A DNA stretch of 64,000 nucleotides from Bacteroidaceae bacterium (GCA_024401275.1 JAKSLJ010000006.1:49276-113275); one strand, 5' to 3'. Shown: positions 37,199 to 47,186, counted from the first letter of the stretch. Notes: a model not told the origin generated them from the sequence alone. Translations and numbers: made by a program.

Positions 37199-38416
37199 CT
37201 ACTTACCTTGCAGTTTCTGCTGCAGTTTCGTGCATTCTTCTTCACTCAGTCCGCACTTTATGACATAGTCGCGAGCAGCCTTCTGGATATCAACGCTTGC
37301 CGGATTCTTGCCAGTCCAGTCAATCTTTGCAAAGTCATCAACTTCAGAAAGATTCTCGAAGAGCCATACGAGTCTGTCCACCGACAAGGACTTGCGCAGA
37401 TTGTAGCTTGCGTCGTCCTTCTGTATCTTGTAGAAATTGATGAGCGTCTGCATATAGTCATCGGCAACCTCCTGATAAGAAGCTCCTGCCAACGACTCAA
37501 GGAGTATGATGACGAATCCGCAGCGATCTTTGCCCTCATTGCAATGAACGAGATAAGGAGGCTCGCGATTGAGCATAAAGCGGAGACCTTCGCCCATCTT
37601 TTTCATGAATGTCTCGGAATAAACATCGGCTGTAAGTCCGAGTGCAATCGTGCTTCCCTCGTCAAAAAGCTGCAGGCAATAAGGTGAAGTAAATCCGTCC
37701 ATGTTGCGATAGTTGGCTATCTTCTCGTTCGTGTCGGCAAGGTCTATCTCGGTCTTTATGCCAGCCTGTGCAGCCAATTTGTCAACATAAGCATAACGAA
37801 CACAATTGTCTTTCGGGTTCAGCGGATTGCTTGAACGGTAGAGCACACCGCTTGCCATGCCTGTAGTCTTCACCTCACGGAAATTCGCGAATACTTCATC
37901 AGAGGAGTAGTCGCTGCGGTTCGGCGTGTAGATGGACTTCATAACCTCCCATGTCTCCTTGTAGCCGTTGTGCTTGGCAAGGCTTATCTCGATTTTGTCG
38001 CCAATCTTGCCTCCAATGCGCTCCGAGAAATTGCCATGAAGAAGACCGAATCCGTACATCTTGCCCTCAGCATTATAGTCGCAGAAGCAAGTCTCAAACA
38101 CGCCGACTTCGTTGAATCCAGTCACGAAAGGCACATTGTGGAGAGTTATGTTTTCGCCTATCTTCACATCGAGCAAATCGGAATATTCAAAACCGGCTTT
38201 CAGAAGATCGCTTGGAGTGAACGATGGCACAAGCATTCCGTAGCCGTCTATGTCAGCGATGTTTCCGTTTATCGGTTTGACATTCAGGATGTCTTGTGCA
38301 GTTGAGGCTGAGTTGTCTGTCATGTCTGTTTCGTTATCCTGCTGACAACCAGTGAGTAAAGGAGAAGCAATGGCTACAATAGCAGCCATTGCAATAGATT
38401 TAACATTCATTTTCAT
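37199..38416 (-). CDS. Tyrosine-phosphatase-like lipoprotein
   Basis: A 405-aa lipoprotein; the lipobox LLTGC gives Cys24 as the lipidation site. The C-terminal half is a protein-tyrosine-phosphatase-like domain with P-loop HCNEGKDRCGF (C-x5-R present) and an upstream IDLAD segment; this fits the Y_phosphatase3 type. The N-terminal 160 residues form an unnamed beta-rich domain. It acts outside the inner membrane. Its promoter carries the same 59-bp-spaced dyad as two lipoprotein genes at 53.9 and 55.8 kb. Confidence 0.85.
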   Translation of the reverse strand: MKMNVKSIAMAAIVAIASPLLTGCQQDNETDMTDNSASTAQDILNVKPINGNIADIDGYGMLVPSFTPSDLLKAGFEYSDLLDVKIGENITLHNVPFVTGFNEVGVFETCFCDYNAEGKMYGFGLLHGNFSERIGGKIGDKIEISLAKHNGYKETWEVMKSIYTPNRSDYSSDEVFANFREVKTTGMASGVLYRSSNPLNPKDNCVRYAYVDKLAAQAGIKTEIDLADTNEKIANYRNMDGFTSPYCLQLFDEGSTIALGLTADVYSETFMKKMGEGLRFMLNREPPYLVHCNEGKDRCGFVIILLESLAGASYQEVADDYMQTLINFYKIQKDDASYNLRKSLSVDRLVWLFENLSEVDDFAKIDWTGKNPASVDIQKAARDYVIKCGLSEEECTKLQQKLQGK

Positions 38417-38462
38417 TGTGTTTTAGTTAATGTTTTTGAGTTTTTGTTTTTTGATTTCTGAG

Positions 38463-38560
38463 TGCAAAGGTATGGTGTCCTGAAAAGGTTTCGCAAACAA
38501 TTCATGAAATGTTTTCGGACATATCGTGAACTTCACGGCAAGTACGCTCTTTTCACCGAA
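38463..38560 (-). promoter_or_regulatory. Dyad-controlled promoter, copy A
   Basis: On the minus strand: TACCTTTG at 38472 down to 38465, TTTGCGAAACCTTTTCA upstream of it (overlapping the -33 box), and GTGAACTTCAC centred at 38531, 59 bp from the -7 start, flanked by a GCGTAC half-site. The same layout occurs at 53634 and 55669. Confidence 0.75.
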
Positions 38561-38696
38561 TGTACGCTTATTCCTGCAAAACATAGCGCAATGACCGTAA
38601 AAAACAATCAGAAAAGGAAATGAAATATGAACAAAAAATACGCGCCTATATATGAGTATTAGAAAATAAACAATTTCATCAGAGCCACCACCATCT

Positions 38697-38832
38697 TTCT
38701 CAAAGATTTTCTTTTGTTTTTTCTCAAAGATTTAGAGCCCCTTGATAAGGGGCGGCTATAATGCAGGGTTACTTCGTCAAGTAAGTTTCTTTTATTTCTT
38801 ATCCAGTTTCTTTGAGCTACATATAATCTTAG
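38697..38832 (+). repeat. Dispersed repeat, about 135 bp, copy 1
   Basis: Contains CTCAAAGATTTAGAGCCCCT, then GATAAGGGGCGGCTATAATG and a GAGCTACATATAATCTT end. An inverted near-identical copy lies at 63411-63535. A 37-bp core copy lies at 53732-53768. The core CCCCTTGATAAGGGG is a palindrome. Confidence 0.8.
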
Positions 38833-38989
38833 AGCGGTACATTAGAGGGGCCATACATTTGTGCAATTAGTGAGATTTGTGTTCAACAATAAAAATAGAA
38901 GCAAATCTTACAGCACTCATTACATGAGTATTCTTGTTAGAATTATTGTAAGATTTTTGTTTATTTTCGCACCGTTCATTACGGTTATT

Positions 38990-39283
38990 ATGGCAAGCAT
39001 ACAAAGACATATCTGCAAGCAATGTGGCTACGAAGCAGAAGTTTATTCCGGCTACGGATTCTTCAAGCAGCGCATTAGCCAGGTGGTATGTGGCGAATGT
39101 CGCACCATACAGAACCTGACTGTCGGTGGCATCATTGCTGAGGTTGCTCCATCCTTTGGCTCGGAATACGGCAGATTGTGTCCGAAATGTATGAGCGACG
39201 ACATAAAGGTCTGGGACGGTAAGACTTGCCCAAAATGTCAAGGCGAAATGCAGCCCGTTGGCGAGCCAGAATTCTGGTGCTAA
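38990..39283 (+). CDS. Zinc-ribbon protein, copy 2
   Basis: A 97-aa paralogue of the gene at 21123, identical at 89 of 97 residues, with the same four CxxC pairs (ICKQC, VCGEC, LCPKC, TCPKC). The ATG at 38990 is fixed by matching the other copy. Same orientation as copy 1, 17.6 kb apart, with the restriction, STAND and RloAB genes between. Function not recognised. Confidence 0.78.
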   Translation: MASIQRHICKQCGYEAEVYSGYGFFKQRISQVVCGECRTIQNLTVGGIIAEVAPSFGSEYGRLCPKCMSDDIKVWDGKTCPKCQGEMQPVGEPEFWC

Positions 39284-39358
39284 GGTGCCACCATGGGGAA
39301 AGTTATGACCAAAACTTCAAGTTTATTCCAATTTTCTTGCATAAATCAGCGGAATGTT

Positions 39359-39366
39359 TTAACTTT
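39359..39366 (+). promoter_or_regulatory. Promoter -7 box of the secreted protein at 39453
   Basis: TAACTTTG about 87 bp before the ATG at 39453. Confidence 0.5.
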
Positions 39367-39452
39367 GCCGACGATTAATATCTTTAATCAGACAGTTATT
39401 ATTGTTTTATCGAAAGAAAACTAGAAACCTTAATTCAGACAAATAACATCCT

Positions 39453-40268
39453 ATGAAAAAGCTTGTTTCATTACTTGCCGTATTGGCAATTAGCGTCTCC
39501 CTATTTGGACAAAGCACAAATTACAGCCAGTATAAACTGAACCAGAAAGATGCTGAATCAGTCAAGGCAGCAAAGACCTGCATGGCATTGCTAAAGCGCT
39601 GGAATGAAGGCATCAATCGCCATTCCGCTTCCGAAGTGTCAAGTTACTTTGGTAAGGTGGCTTTCTATTACACTGACTGTTTGGAGTCGGCAGACATTGC
39701 CAAGAATCTGAACTCCATGTTCAAGAAAAATCCGCAGTATAAGCAGACACTGAGCAATATAGAGGTCAATGTGGTAAATGAAAATCATGTTGAGATTTAT
39801 TTCAACAAGAATGTCAAGACATCCCCTAGTGCTCAAGCAAAGTCGTATCCGTCATATCTCGTTTTCGACTATTACGATGGTTCTGCAAATATCAAGAAGG
39901 AAAGCGATAAGGTTACTGACGCAAATGTTGCGAAGAAGGCGAAGAACATCGTTAAAGTAAACAACAATATGCCGCTCAGTGCTCTTTTCTGCCCTGCGAA
40001 TGTGAATAAATACGTGAATACAGGTTACTGGGAACTCGTAGGTTTTGATGGTGATGCAAAGGTGGGACCGATAGCCGCAGCAATATCAAATGCTACGGAT
40101 TTTGCGCGTAGCACAATGTTTGGCACCATCCATAAAGGCTACAAAGGCAATCCGAACACATATTACGTAGGAGGTCATGCTGCCGGTGGACAGTCTGGCT
40201 GGTACGTCATCTATGTCTATGATAGCGTCAAGAAAACTCTTCGAGCTATCAATGGCGGTTCCGAGTAA
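39453..40268 (+). CDS. Secreted protein of unknown function
   Basis: A 271-aa exported protein with a signal peptide (MKKLVSLLAVLAISVSLFGQ). The N-terminal part (residues 35-130) could be an NTF2/SnoaL-like fold (LLKRWNEGINRHSASEVSSY), only a guess. The C-terminus is glycine-rich (VGGHAAGGQSGWYVIYVYDS). No catalytic motif seen. Converges on the gene at 40280. Confidence 0.6.
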   Translation: MKKLVSLLAVLAISVSLFGQSTNYSQYKLNQKDAESVKAAKTCMALLKRWNEGINRHSASEVSSYFGKVAFYYTDCLESADIAKNLNSMFKKNPQYKQTLSNIEVNVVNENHVEIYFNKNVKTSPSAQAKSYPSYLVFDYYDGSANIKKESDKVTDANVAKKAKNIVKVNNNMPLSALFCPANVNKYVNTGYWELVGFDGDAKVGPIAAAISNATDFARSTMFGTIHKGYKGNPNTYYVGGHAAGGQSGWYVIYVYDSVKKTLRAINGGSE

Positions 40269-40279
40269 CTCCTTTTTCC

Positions 40280-40852
40280 TTATTTCACCACAATCTTCTT
40301 GGTGCTGCCGTCAGACATCCTTACGATATTGACGCCCTGCTCCGAAGTTTCCATCTTCTTGCCATCCACGCTATAAGTCCCCGTAGTCTCCGGTTCATCG
40401 AAGGTTACGCGGTCAACTACTTTTGTGGCTTTATATTCCTTAGCGCCGTTGTATATGCCCACAATCCTGTTCGGCAAGTTGTTTGTGCCGGTGCCGTTAG
40501 GAATGCAGGTGCAAGTCAGGGCGTCTGGAGCTATTGAGGTCACGGACGACGGAATATAGACGCGCTTGTTCGAGAAGTATTGGAAAGCCTTGCTGGCAAT
40601 CGTTTCAGTGCCATCCATTACGTAGAAATATTCGCCATAGCCATTAAGAAGGAGCGCCTGAACCAATGTCTTTCCATCGGCACTGTACAATCCGATGCAA
40701 GTGCTTTTGTCGTTATATCCTGGGCGGTAAGGACATTCCACCTCAATCACCCTGAAACCGTTAGGGCAGTAGATGTAGTCCGTTGTGTTCTCTTGTGCAA
40801 AGGCAATGAGGGAGAAAAGTGTCAGTGAGAGAGTGATAAGAGTCTTTTTCAT
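40280..40852 (-). CDS. Secreted BspA-like repeat protein with conserved C-terminal tail
   Basis: A 190-aa exported protein (MKKTLITLSLTLFSLIAFAQ). A single BspA-type leucine-rich element is visible (IASKAFQYFSNKRVYIPSSV). The C-terminus, YSVDGKKMETSEQGVNIVRM then DGSTKKIVVK, matches the tail of the protein at 62024 (GMNIVKMADGSAKKIIVK). That tail resembles a Bacteroidales secretion tail. Likely surface or secreted. Confidence 0.68.
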   Translation of the reverse strand: MKKTLITLSLTLFSLIAFAQENTTDYIYCPNGFRVIEVECPYRPGYNDKSTCIGLYSADGKTLVQALLLNGYGEYFYVMDGTETIASKAFQYFSNKRVYIPSSVTSIAPDALTCTCIPNGTGTNNLPNRIVGIYNGAKEYKATKVVDRVTFDEPETTGTYSVDGKKMETSEQGVNIVRMSDGSTKKIVVK

Positions 40853-40854
40853 AC

Positions 40855-40900
40855 TTAAGTGCTTTATGTGAAGTTTATTAAGTGCTTTATGCGAGGTTTA
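40855..40900. repeat. 23-bp tandem repeat in leader of BspA-like gene
   Basis: Two head-to-tail copies of a 23-bp unit (core TTAAGTGCTTTATG) differ at 2 positions and abut the start codon at 40852. They would be in the mRNA leader. No clear -7 box was found upstream. Confidence 0.65.
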
Positions 40901-41053
40901 TTTCCTGTTGCGAATGTTGACCATTAGCTAATTCGCATTTTAGCGGACAGTAATAGTTTTGTATATAAACTCCAACTGGTTTTGTATACGGAATTTTTTG
41001 CAACTCCTGGAGTTTCTCCACGCAATCGGTCACATTTTAGCAGACATTCTCCT

Positions 41054-41168
41054 TACCTTTGCAGACGATAAAGCAAGCTTCTGCTTCGTTTTTTAAGAAA
41101 CTGACATGAACAACTTCATTGCGATATGAAAGAAATAGGGGATGTGCCATTTTACTTTTGACACATCC
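41054..41168 (+). promoter_or_regulatory. Orphan promoter and hairpin: possible short transcript
   Basis: TACCTTTG at 41054-41061 has only a 7-codon ORF behind it, then GGATGTG..CACATCC (41139-41168). CATTTTAGCRGACA occurs twice, near 40935 and 41033. A short RNA or a remnant promoter are both possible; the hairpin also sits at the end of the AddA-like gene on the other strand. Confidence 0.35.
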
Positions 41169-41189
41169 TCCAGATTAATCCCTTAAAAG

Positions 41190-44100
41190 TTAAACAAATC
41201 TCACAACAAGTCCGCTACTTGGATAGAATATCAAGCGGTCAACAATAGTCTTGCCTGCCTGCTTGAGAGCTGCTGCATAGCAATCAAACTGCCCCTTGTA
41301 TTTGCCTGCATAGAAGCCTTTCTCGTTATTTTCGTCCTCAATGTGCGTAACACCTAATTGGCACGTCTTATAATCAACCAGCACACATCCTTCTGCGGTC
41401 TCCCATACGAAGTCCATGCTGCCAGTAAAGATTTGTCCATTGAACTTGTGCTTGAATCCTAATTCGTGATATGTTTTAACAGGTTTGCCGTATTTCTCTG
41501 TCATGAGTCCATAAAACCTTTTCCAAGTATCAATAATGTCCGTAGCAGTTGTATCTCCTGGTTCTAAACCATAAGCAGCCAATGTTGCGTTAATATGCTC
41601 AATGCTACTGTCGGACTCTATGCCACAGAATATGCTGTGAATGCAATTACCTATAACATTATCTTCAATAGAACCCTTGAGGCGCAGACGCTTATTCCAA
41701 TACGCTACACGCTCTACCTTCCCCATATCCTTCATGCCACTTGGTTGTTGGTCGCGCAAAGGAGCATCGCAAATATTGCTCTTAAGTGTTTGCACAAAAA
41801 CAGGAGGCATATCTTCTCCAGCGACCTCGCCGAAAGCAGGTTCAAAAGTTGCATTTTCCTCGGACTCTGCAGTCACACCTTCAGATGTGTCTTCAGAACC
41901 TTCTTCAGAAGTTAACTCTGGCTCAGGCTCTTCCAAATGTTCAATCTTGAAAGATACTTCAATACCAAGACAATCATAATCGTCACCAGAAGGATTACTG
42001 TTAGTTGAGAGTCCAATCTCATCAAACCAGTTGAGTTGGGCAGCACCTTTCGCGGAGATTCGTGCGGCAAGTATAAGTACATCCGCAGCACGAGTCATAC
42101 CTACATACATTAATCTTTTACCTTCACGAACATTCTCTTCCTTGATGGCTTTTATGTGTTCCTCATCGCAACACTGAAGCATCTCTGGAGTAAGATTAGG
42201 GCTGGCCCCAAGAACCCATGGCTGTAAGCGAAGTCTCATTTGTGGATACAGATTCTCTTTCGTTGGTAACTCAGGATGTTCCGTATTGACACCTTTATAG
42301 TTTCTTGACCCCCAACGAGGGGAATCATTCAGTTTGTTGTTGAGAGAAGCCAAGATAACATATTTCCACTGAAGTCCCTTAGAGCCATGATATGTTGTGA
42401 GCGTTATGCCATCTGGATTGCCATCTATGGTCATTGGAGCATCCCAAGCATAGTTGATAAAGCCTGGAATTGTAGAAGGAATGGCCATCGTACAGCATCT
42501 CTCCTCATATTCAGCAGCTAAATCCATAACATACTGAAGAATAGAAGCATCACCACACATTCTTACTGCCTCTGAATAAAGATCCTGTTCAACGATAATC
42601 GTCTCAACAATATTCTTGATGGAATGATGTTGATAATTTGGGCGTGAGGCAACAATGCGTTTAATCATAGGAACATCCGCAAGAAACTCTCCGCGTTCCT
42701 CCTTAGGAAGCTCGTCCCATGCAAGCTTTTCGTCTATAATCTTTCCGTTAATGTATCCTTTAGCCGTAAGGTTAGCTATCTGCGTTTTTGCAATTTCATC
42801 GTATGGGTTATCGATAATCTTCAGAATCGCAAAAATCAAGTCATAGACACCTACTCGCTTAATGTCATCATCGTCTTTTATTGTCCTTTCATACGAGCGA
42901 TTAACAGGTAAGTCGTATTCATATAATATGTCAGCCAGTTCATTTAAGTAGTCATTACCACGAGCAAGAACGGCTATATCAGAAGGAGTAACTCCCTGAT
43001 TGTTTACAAGATCGTTGATATAATATGCCAAATCTCCAATTTCCTCAGAAAGATTTTTTCCATGCAATTCAACAAAGCGAAGACTATTCTCTATCTGCTT
43101 TCCGTCTTCCGCTTTCTTCTCACATGTTTTTAGGACTACACGCTCTTCACTCATCTCACTGAAGAGAGGAATGAAGGTTTTATTGACAGCGTCAACAATG
43201 GCTGGTACAGAACGATATGACGTATCAAGTGGCTTTGCAAGTTTGCATGAATCGATACTGTCAATATTGTCCACAACAGCATCTGTTAGTATAGAGTCTG
43301 TTCCACGGAAACCATAGATAGCCTGCTTAGCATCGCCAACCCAATAGCTTTGAACTAACAGATTTGACAACCTATCGAACATTTGAACCTGCAAAGGAGA
43401 ACAGTCTTGGTATTCGTCAACAAAGGCATACTTATATTCCTCGGCAATCTCTTTTCTCACGTCTTCCAATTGCGGTTCTGTAAGCAGGCGGAACATATTG
43501 CGCTCCATATCGCAAAAGTCAAGGATGTTATGACGCTCCTTATAGTCTTCGTAGCCGCTTTTCCATCTTTCTGCAAGATTAAAGATAGTAGTGATGTACT
43601 TTTCTTCAAGGGCGACAACCTCCTCGCTTTGAGCATACTGAGCGTATGAACCAATAAAATCTTCACCAATACTCTTCAATGCTTTGGTTCCTCCGAGAAG
43701 GGTTGAAAGATCCTTCGCAAAACCATAGCTTTCTGTTACATTACCATGCAACTTCTTCCAAGCCTCTGCGTTACCCTTTGACGTACAAAAAGGTTTAGCT
43801 TCATCCAGAATACTGTTCAATTCTTTGTAGGAAGGTGGCAAAACATGAAGGCCTTCTATCTTAAAGCGTCTAACCAGATTCAGGGAATGCTCAAGACTTG
43901 GTTTGAGATCCTTGATGTTGAAGCCGCTTGCCAAATCCACGATTTTCTTCAAGTCTTCTTTCCAGAATGTTGTATTCGACTTGTCTGCTCCGTATGGCAG
44001 AGCCTTCTCCATAGAGAATAGTCTTCCGTATTCATTGAGGAAATGCAGTTCTTCAGATGTAAGCACCTCAGACAAAGACTGATCTATATAGAATGCTTTG

Positions 44101-44438
44101 TCCTCATCAGTCAAAACATTCTGCTCAGGAGTTATGCCCAAGAAGAACCAATAGCGCTGGATGAAAGCGTTGCAAATACCATGTATTGTATTGATAAGAG
44201 CGTTGTCAAGTCTCTGAGCCATAAGCTCTAATTCAGGCATATTCTCCTTCTTAGCCTTTTCGTAAAGCTTTACTTTGGCTCTTTCACGAATTTCTTCAGC
44301 TGCCTTAACAGTAAAAGTGGTAATGATGACCTGCTCTGGTTCCACTTTTTTCTCAATAATCAGGTTGGCAAGTGTTTCTGTCAAAGTGTATGTTTTACCA
44401 CTACCAGCACTTGCACTTATGTATGTTATATTCTTCAT
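41190..44438 (-). CDS. AddA/UvrD-like helicase-nuclease
   Basis: A 1082-aa SF1A helicase with a C-terminal PD-(D/E)xK nuclease. Walker A SASAGSGKTYTL starts at residue 8; motif Ia is ITTFTVKAAEEIRERA; motif II FVDEYQDCSPLQ is near 342; motif V TYHGSKGLQW near 685; motif VI MYVGMTRAADVLIL follows. The nuclease is at about 990-1025 (GSMDFVW, LVDYKT). Together with the AddB-like partner it could unwind and degrade DNA ends. The gene overlaps the AddB-like gene by 1 bp. Its place in a four-gene operon with a protease and a sensor nuclease suggests a defence role rather than housekeeping AddAB. Confidence 0.85.
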   Translation of the reverse strand: MKNITYISASAGSGKTYTLTETLANLIIEKKVEPEQVIITTFTVKAAEEIRERAKVKLYEKAKKENMPELELMAQRLDNALINTIHGICNAFIQRYWFFLGITPEQNVLTDEDKAFYIDQSLSEVLTSEELHFLNEYGRLFSMEKALPYGADKSNTTFWKEDLKKIVDLASGFNIKDLKPSLEHSLNLVRRFKIEGLHVLPPSYKELNSILDEAKPFCTSKGNAEAWKKLHGNVTESYGFAKDLSTLLGGTKALKSIGEDFIGSYAQYAQSEEVVALEEKYITTIFNLAERWKSGYEDYKERHNILDFCDMERNMFRLLTEPQLEDVRKEIAEEYKYAFVDEYQDCSPLQVQMFDRLSNLLVQSYWVGDAKQAIYGFRGTDSILTDAVVDNIDSIDSCKLAKPLDTSYRSVPAIVDAVNKTFIPLFSEMSEERVVLKTCEKKAEDGKQIENSLRFVELHGKNLSEEIGDLAYYINDLVNNQGVTPSDIAVLARGNDYLNELADILYEYDLPVNRSYERTIKDDDDIKRVGVYDLIFAILKIIDNPYDEIAKTQIANLTAKGYINGKIIDEKLAWDELPKEERGEFLADVPMIKRIVASRPNYQHHSIKNIVETIIVEQDLYSEAVRMCGDASILQYVMDLAAEYEERCCTMAIPSTIPGFINYAWDAPMTIDGNPDGITLTTYHGSKGLQWKYVILASLNNKLNDSPRWGSRNYKGVNTEHPELPTKENLYPQMRLRLQPWVLGASPNLTPEMLQCCDEEHIKAIKEENVREGKRLMYVGMTRAADVLILAARISAKGAAQLNWFDEIGLSTNSNPSGDDYDCLGIEVSFKIEHLEEPEPELTSEEGSEDTSEGVTAESEENATFEPAFGEVAGEDMPPVFVQTLKSNICDAPLRDQQPSGMKDMGKVERVAYWNKRLRLKGSIEDNVIGNCIHSIFCGIESDSSIEHINATLAAYGLEPGDTTATDIIDTWKRFYGLMTEKYGKPVKTYHELGFKHKFNGQIFTGSMDFVWETAEGCVLVDYKTCQLGVTHIEDENNEKGFYAGKYKGQFDCYAAALKQAGKTIVDRLIFYPSSGLVVRFV

Positions 44439-47113
44439 TATCGTTTCAAGAATCCAAAATTAGAAAATCCGTTTTCTGTTTTCAAATCGTTGTAAGTAGC
44501 CAACGGCATAAGGTTTCTCTCCTCAGTATTACATCCATAATCCAAGTACTCAGGTTCAAGACCTTCGCCATTTTCTACACGCCCACCCATTATCTCTTCT
44601 CTGCGATACTTGTACGAATTCTTTATCTTCTCAAAGATGTCTGTTACAGCATTTTCATCAATGTCTATGCGATAAGAATTTTCTCCTTTGAAATGGCTCG
44701 TGCTATAGAGATGACCTTCAGGCATAAGGAAATATGCACATTTTGCAACATTCTTATTGTCTTTCGCCTTAATGAGCTGTTGATAGAGTACCAGCTGGGC
44801 TGCCGTGTTGTTCTGGAGCTTACCCACATAATACCGCTTTGAAGAAGTCCATTTGAAATCAAATACAACCACATCTCCATTTTCGTCTTTAAGCGTCATA
44901 TCAACAAATCCCTTTACAGGTATGGCGATATCATCAGCAGTGCGCAAACCTATATCTGTCTCATCAATAGGATATTCGCACTCCAAGACCTCAAGATTAT
45001 TACTCGAGATAATCTCCTTCAGGTTATCAATGCATACCTTCAACTCTGTTTTCAGTTGCTTCATCGCCATAATGTTCTCTTTCTGCAAAAGGACTGCACC
45101 GTATGCATTTATCACTTTGTCAAAAGCTTCACTGTAATCTGTGGTATCTGCCGATGGAGAGAAGAGTTCTGCGATAACGGCATGCGCAACATTTCCTTGA
45201 GTACGCTTCACACCTTCCAATTCAATGGTATTGCTGCCCCTTAACTTCAGGACATAGTCCATGACATAGTCTATAGGGTATTGAATAAGAGTCTCCAATG
45301 AAGAATGGCTTTCGTGCGTAGGCCAGTTAATCTTTTCTGCATTTTCAATATAAGCATACTTTGGCTGACTACCATTCCAGAAATTTTCCATTTCAATTTC
45401 AGGAATCCCATCAAACGAAACCTGCTTATAGAAATCTTCAATATTCACATTGTTTTCAAGCCAAATCATGACAGGATGCTTTGCCAAGTTCGTTGAACCG
45501 CTCTTGTCGCATTTCACTATAACAAGCTTTTCGTCCACATGGGCGAACGGATACATCATCACTGCATTGTAGTATGCACGCTCCTGAACTTTGTTCCAGA
45601 AAGTCATCTTGTCTTTAAGCGAATTGTATTCCAAGGCTGACAGGAATGAACAAGAAAGACGATGCTCTGATACGCCATATACATCACACCATATTGCAGT
45701 CTTTGCATTGTCAACGATGGCTGCCCCAGAACTGATCGTGTCACGACATCCTGCCTGGGCATGATACTGACAGAAATCGCCTGTTGAAGAAAGACTTGCC
45801 ACCCAACCTTCTACCAAAGAATATTGTACCTTATCGCGCTCCTCTTGCTGTGTTAACTTAGAGAAGCTGTTCAGCATATCAAGCAGTTTGAAGAGTTGCT
45901 CGCGTATTTGTTTTTCTTCAGCGCTTTCGTTAAGGATTATTATACGTTGCTGACACCACGTGCACAGTTCCTTTGCAAAAAGCCAAAGCTTAGCACGATC
46001 TATCAATATGTCTTCTTGCTGCTGATTTTCTGTTATGTGGTCAAATTCATCTATGTCAGGAAGGAAGAGTGAAGCATAAAGTTCCCTCTTCTTGAGGTTT
46101 GAATTTTTCTTTTCATCAAGTTCCTCTGGAGTAAGTTTTTCAGCATCTTCTATTTCAAGGTAATCACCTGCAATATACGCATCAATCAACTCCTGGCACT
46201 CTTCGTTTCTATACCCTCCTTTACCTACTATCATATCCGCAAGGTCATAACGGAATTTTCCTGGAAGCGGATGGACAGGAGTTGTGAGCCACTGAAGTAG
46301 AGTGTTAAGGTCAAGCGGCTTATTGAACAGGTTGATTCCAAGGGCAAGCAACTGAAGCGTTATAGGACTTGCATTGCTGAGTGTGGAGCCAGCGACGGGA
46401 TGACCAGCCATACGGAGCCAGTTGTCCTGAAGTTTGTTGTCGCCATTGATCCACACATTGTAGGCATCATCTGGAAGGGATGTCAAATATTGTATAGCAT
46501 CTTCTTTTAGAGTAAACCATAAAACTTCAAGTTTCTCTGGTGAGAGGAGCTTTGTGTAGTCATCCTGAAGCTTGTATTCTATTTTGCAGCCGCCATCTTC
46601 AAGTAGCGTAAGTAACTGCTGAACAAACGGTTTCAGCATTTTCTTTTTGAATGGCACTATTATATGACTGCCTTTCAGTATAGTAGGATTCTTTTTGAGA
46701 GCTTCAAATACTTTCTTATGAAATTCAACATTTCCTGGACAATGAAAGTCCTTCTCCACATCAGAAAGCACTTTCATTCTCTGGCTTGCAGTTGGCATGT
46801 CGAAGGTCCATCCATATTCTGCAAGTTCATCTCGCCACAGTAGACACTTCTGGGCAGTTGTCAAAGCTGCCTTCTCAAAAGATGCGCTGAACACATTATT
46901 TTGATTTTGCTCCATATATTTGGAGAACACCGAGTAATATTCAGCCAGTCGTTCACCAGCAGAAATATCCTTTTGGTAAACACCAAGCATAGTTGCCAGC
47001 ATGCCTACCAAACCGCTTGTGTTTTTGTATTCACAGTCAAAAGCAATGTTTCCATGCTTCTGAAAATCAATGTACAGATGTCCATTATACTCAGGACTAT
47101 AGTAAATCTTCAT
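44438..47113 (-). CDS. AddB-like PD-(D/E)xK nuclease
   Basis: An 891-aa protein. The ATG at 47113 (MKIYYSPEYNGHLYIDF) is chosen; longer in-frame versions would read back into the protease gene. The C-terminal RecB-type nuclease is near residues 735-775: GFVDMTLKDENGDVVVFDFK, then a Gln-Leu helix (AAQLVLYQQLI). The N-terminal two-thirds is an inactivated helicase-like body, as in AddB. The four-cysteine iron-sulfur staple of classical AddB is not visible. It should form a heterodimer with the AddA-like product. Confidence 0.78.
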   Translation of the reverse strand: MKIYYSPEYNGHLYIDFQKHGNIAFDCEYKNTSGLVGMLATMLGVYQKDISAGERLAEYYSVFSKYMEQNQNNVFSASFEKAALTTAQKCLLWRDELAEYGWTFDMPTASQRMKVLSDVEKDFHCPGNVEFHKKVFEALKKNPTILKGSHIIVPFKKKMLKPFVQQLLTLLEDGGCKIEYKLQDDYTKLLSPEKLEVLWFTLKEDAIQYLTSLPDDAYNVWINGDNKLQDNWLRMAGHPVAGSTLSNASPITLQLLALGINLFNKPLDLNTLLQWLTTPVHPLPGKFRYDLADMIVGKGGYRNEECQELIDAYIAGDYLEIEDAEKLTPEELDEKKNSNLKKRELYASLFLPDIDEFDHITENQQQEDILIDRAKLWLFAKELCTWCQQRIIILNESAEEKQIREQLFKLLDMLNSFSKLTQQEERDKVQYSLVEGWVASLSSTGDFCQYHAQAGCRDTISSGAAIVDNAKTAIWCDVYGVSEHRLSCSFLSALEYNSLKDKMTFWNKVQERAYYNAVMMYPFAHVDEKLVIVKCDKSGSTNLAKHPVMIWLENNVNIEDFYKQVSFDGIPEIEMENFWNGSQPKYAYIENAEKINWPTHESHSSLETLIQYPIDYVMDYVLKLRGSNTIELEGVKRTQGNVAHAVIAELFSPSADTTDYSEAFDKVINAYGAVLLQKENIMAMKQLKTELKVCIDNLKEIISSNNLEVLECEYPIDETDIGLRTADDIAIPVKGFVDMTLKDENGDVVVFDFKWTSSKRYYVGKLQNNTAAQLVLYQQLIKAKDNKNVAKCAYFLMPEGHLYSTSHFKGENSYRIDIDENAVTDIFEKIKNSYKYRREEIMGGRVENGEGLEPEYLDYGCNTEERNLMPLATYNDLKTENGFSNFGFLKR

Positions 47114-47186
47114 AGAAATTGGTTGTAAAAAATCGTTTTCTTTATAGTCTTTACATAAACCTACTATATTGCAAAATACCCAAAGC

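Noticed and set aside
41190-47113. Pair as plain core AddAB
   Set aside because: Not excluded, but the operon partners and absence of the AddB cysteine cluster favour an accessory role; kept as an alternative.
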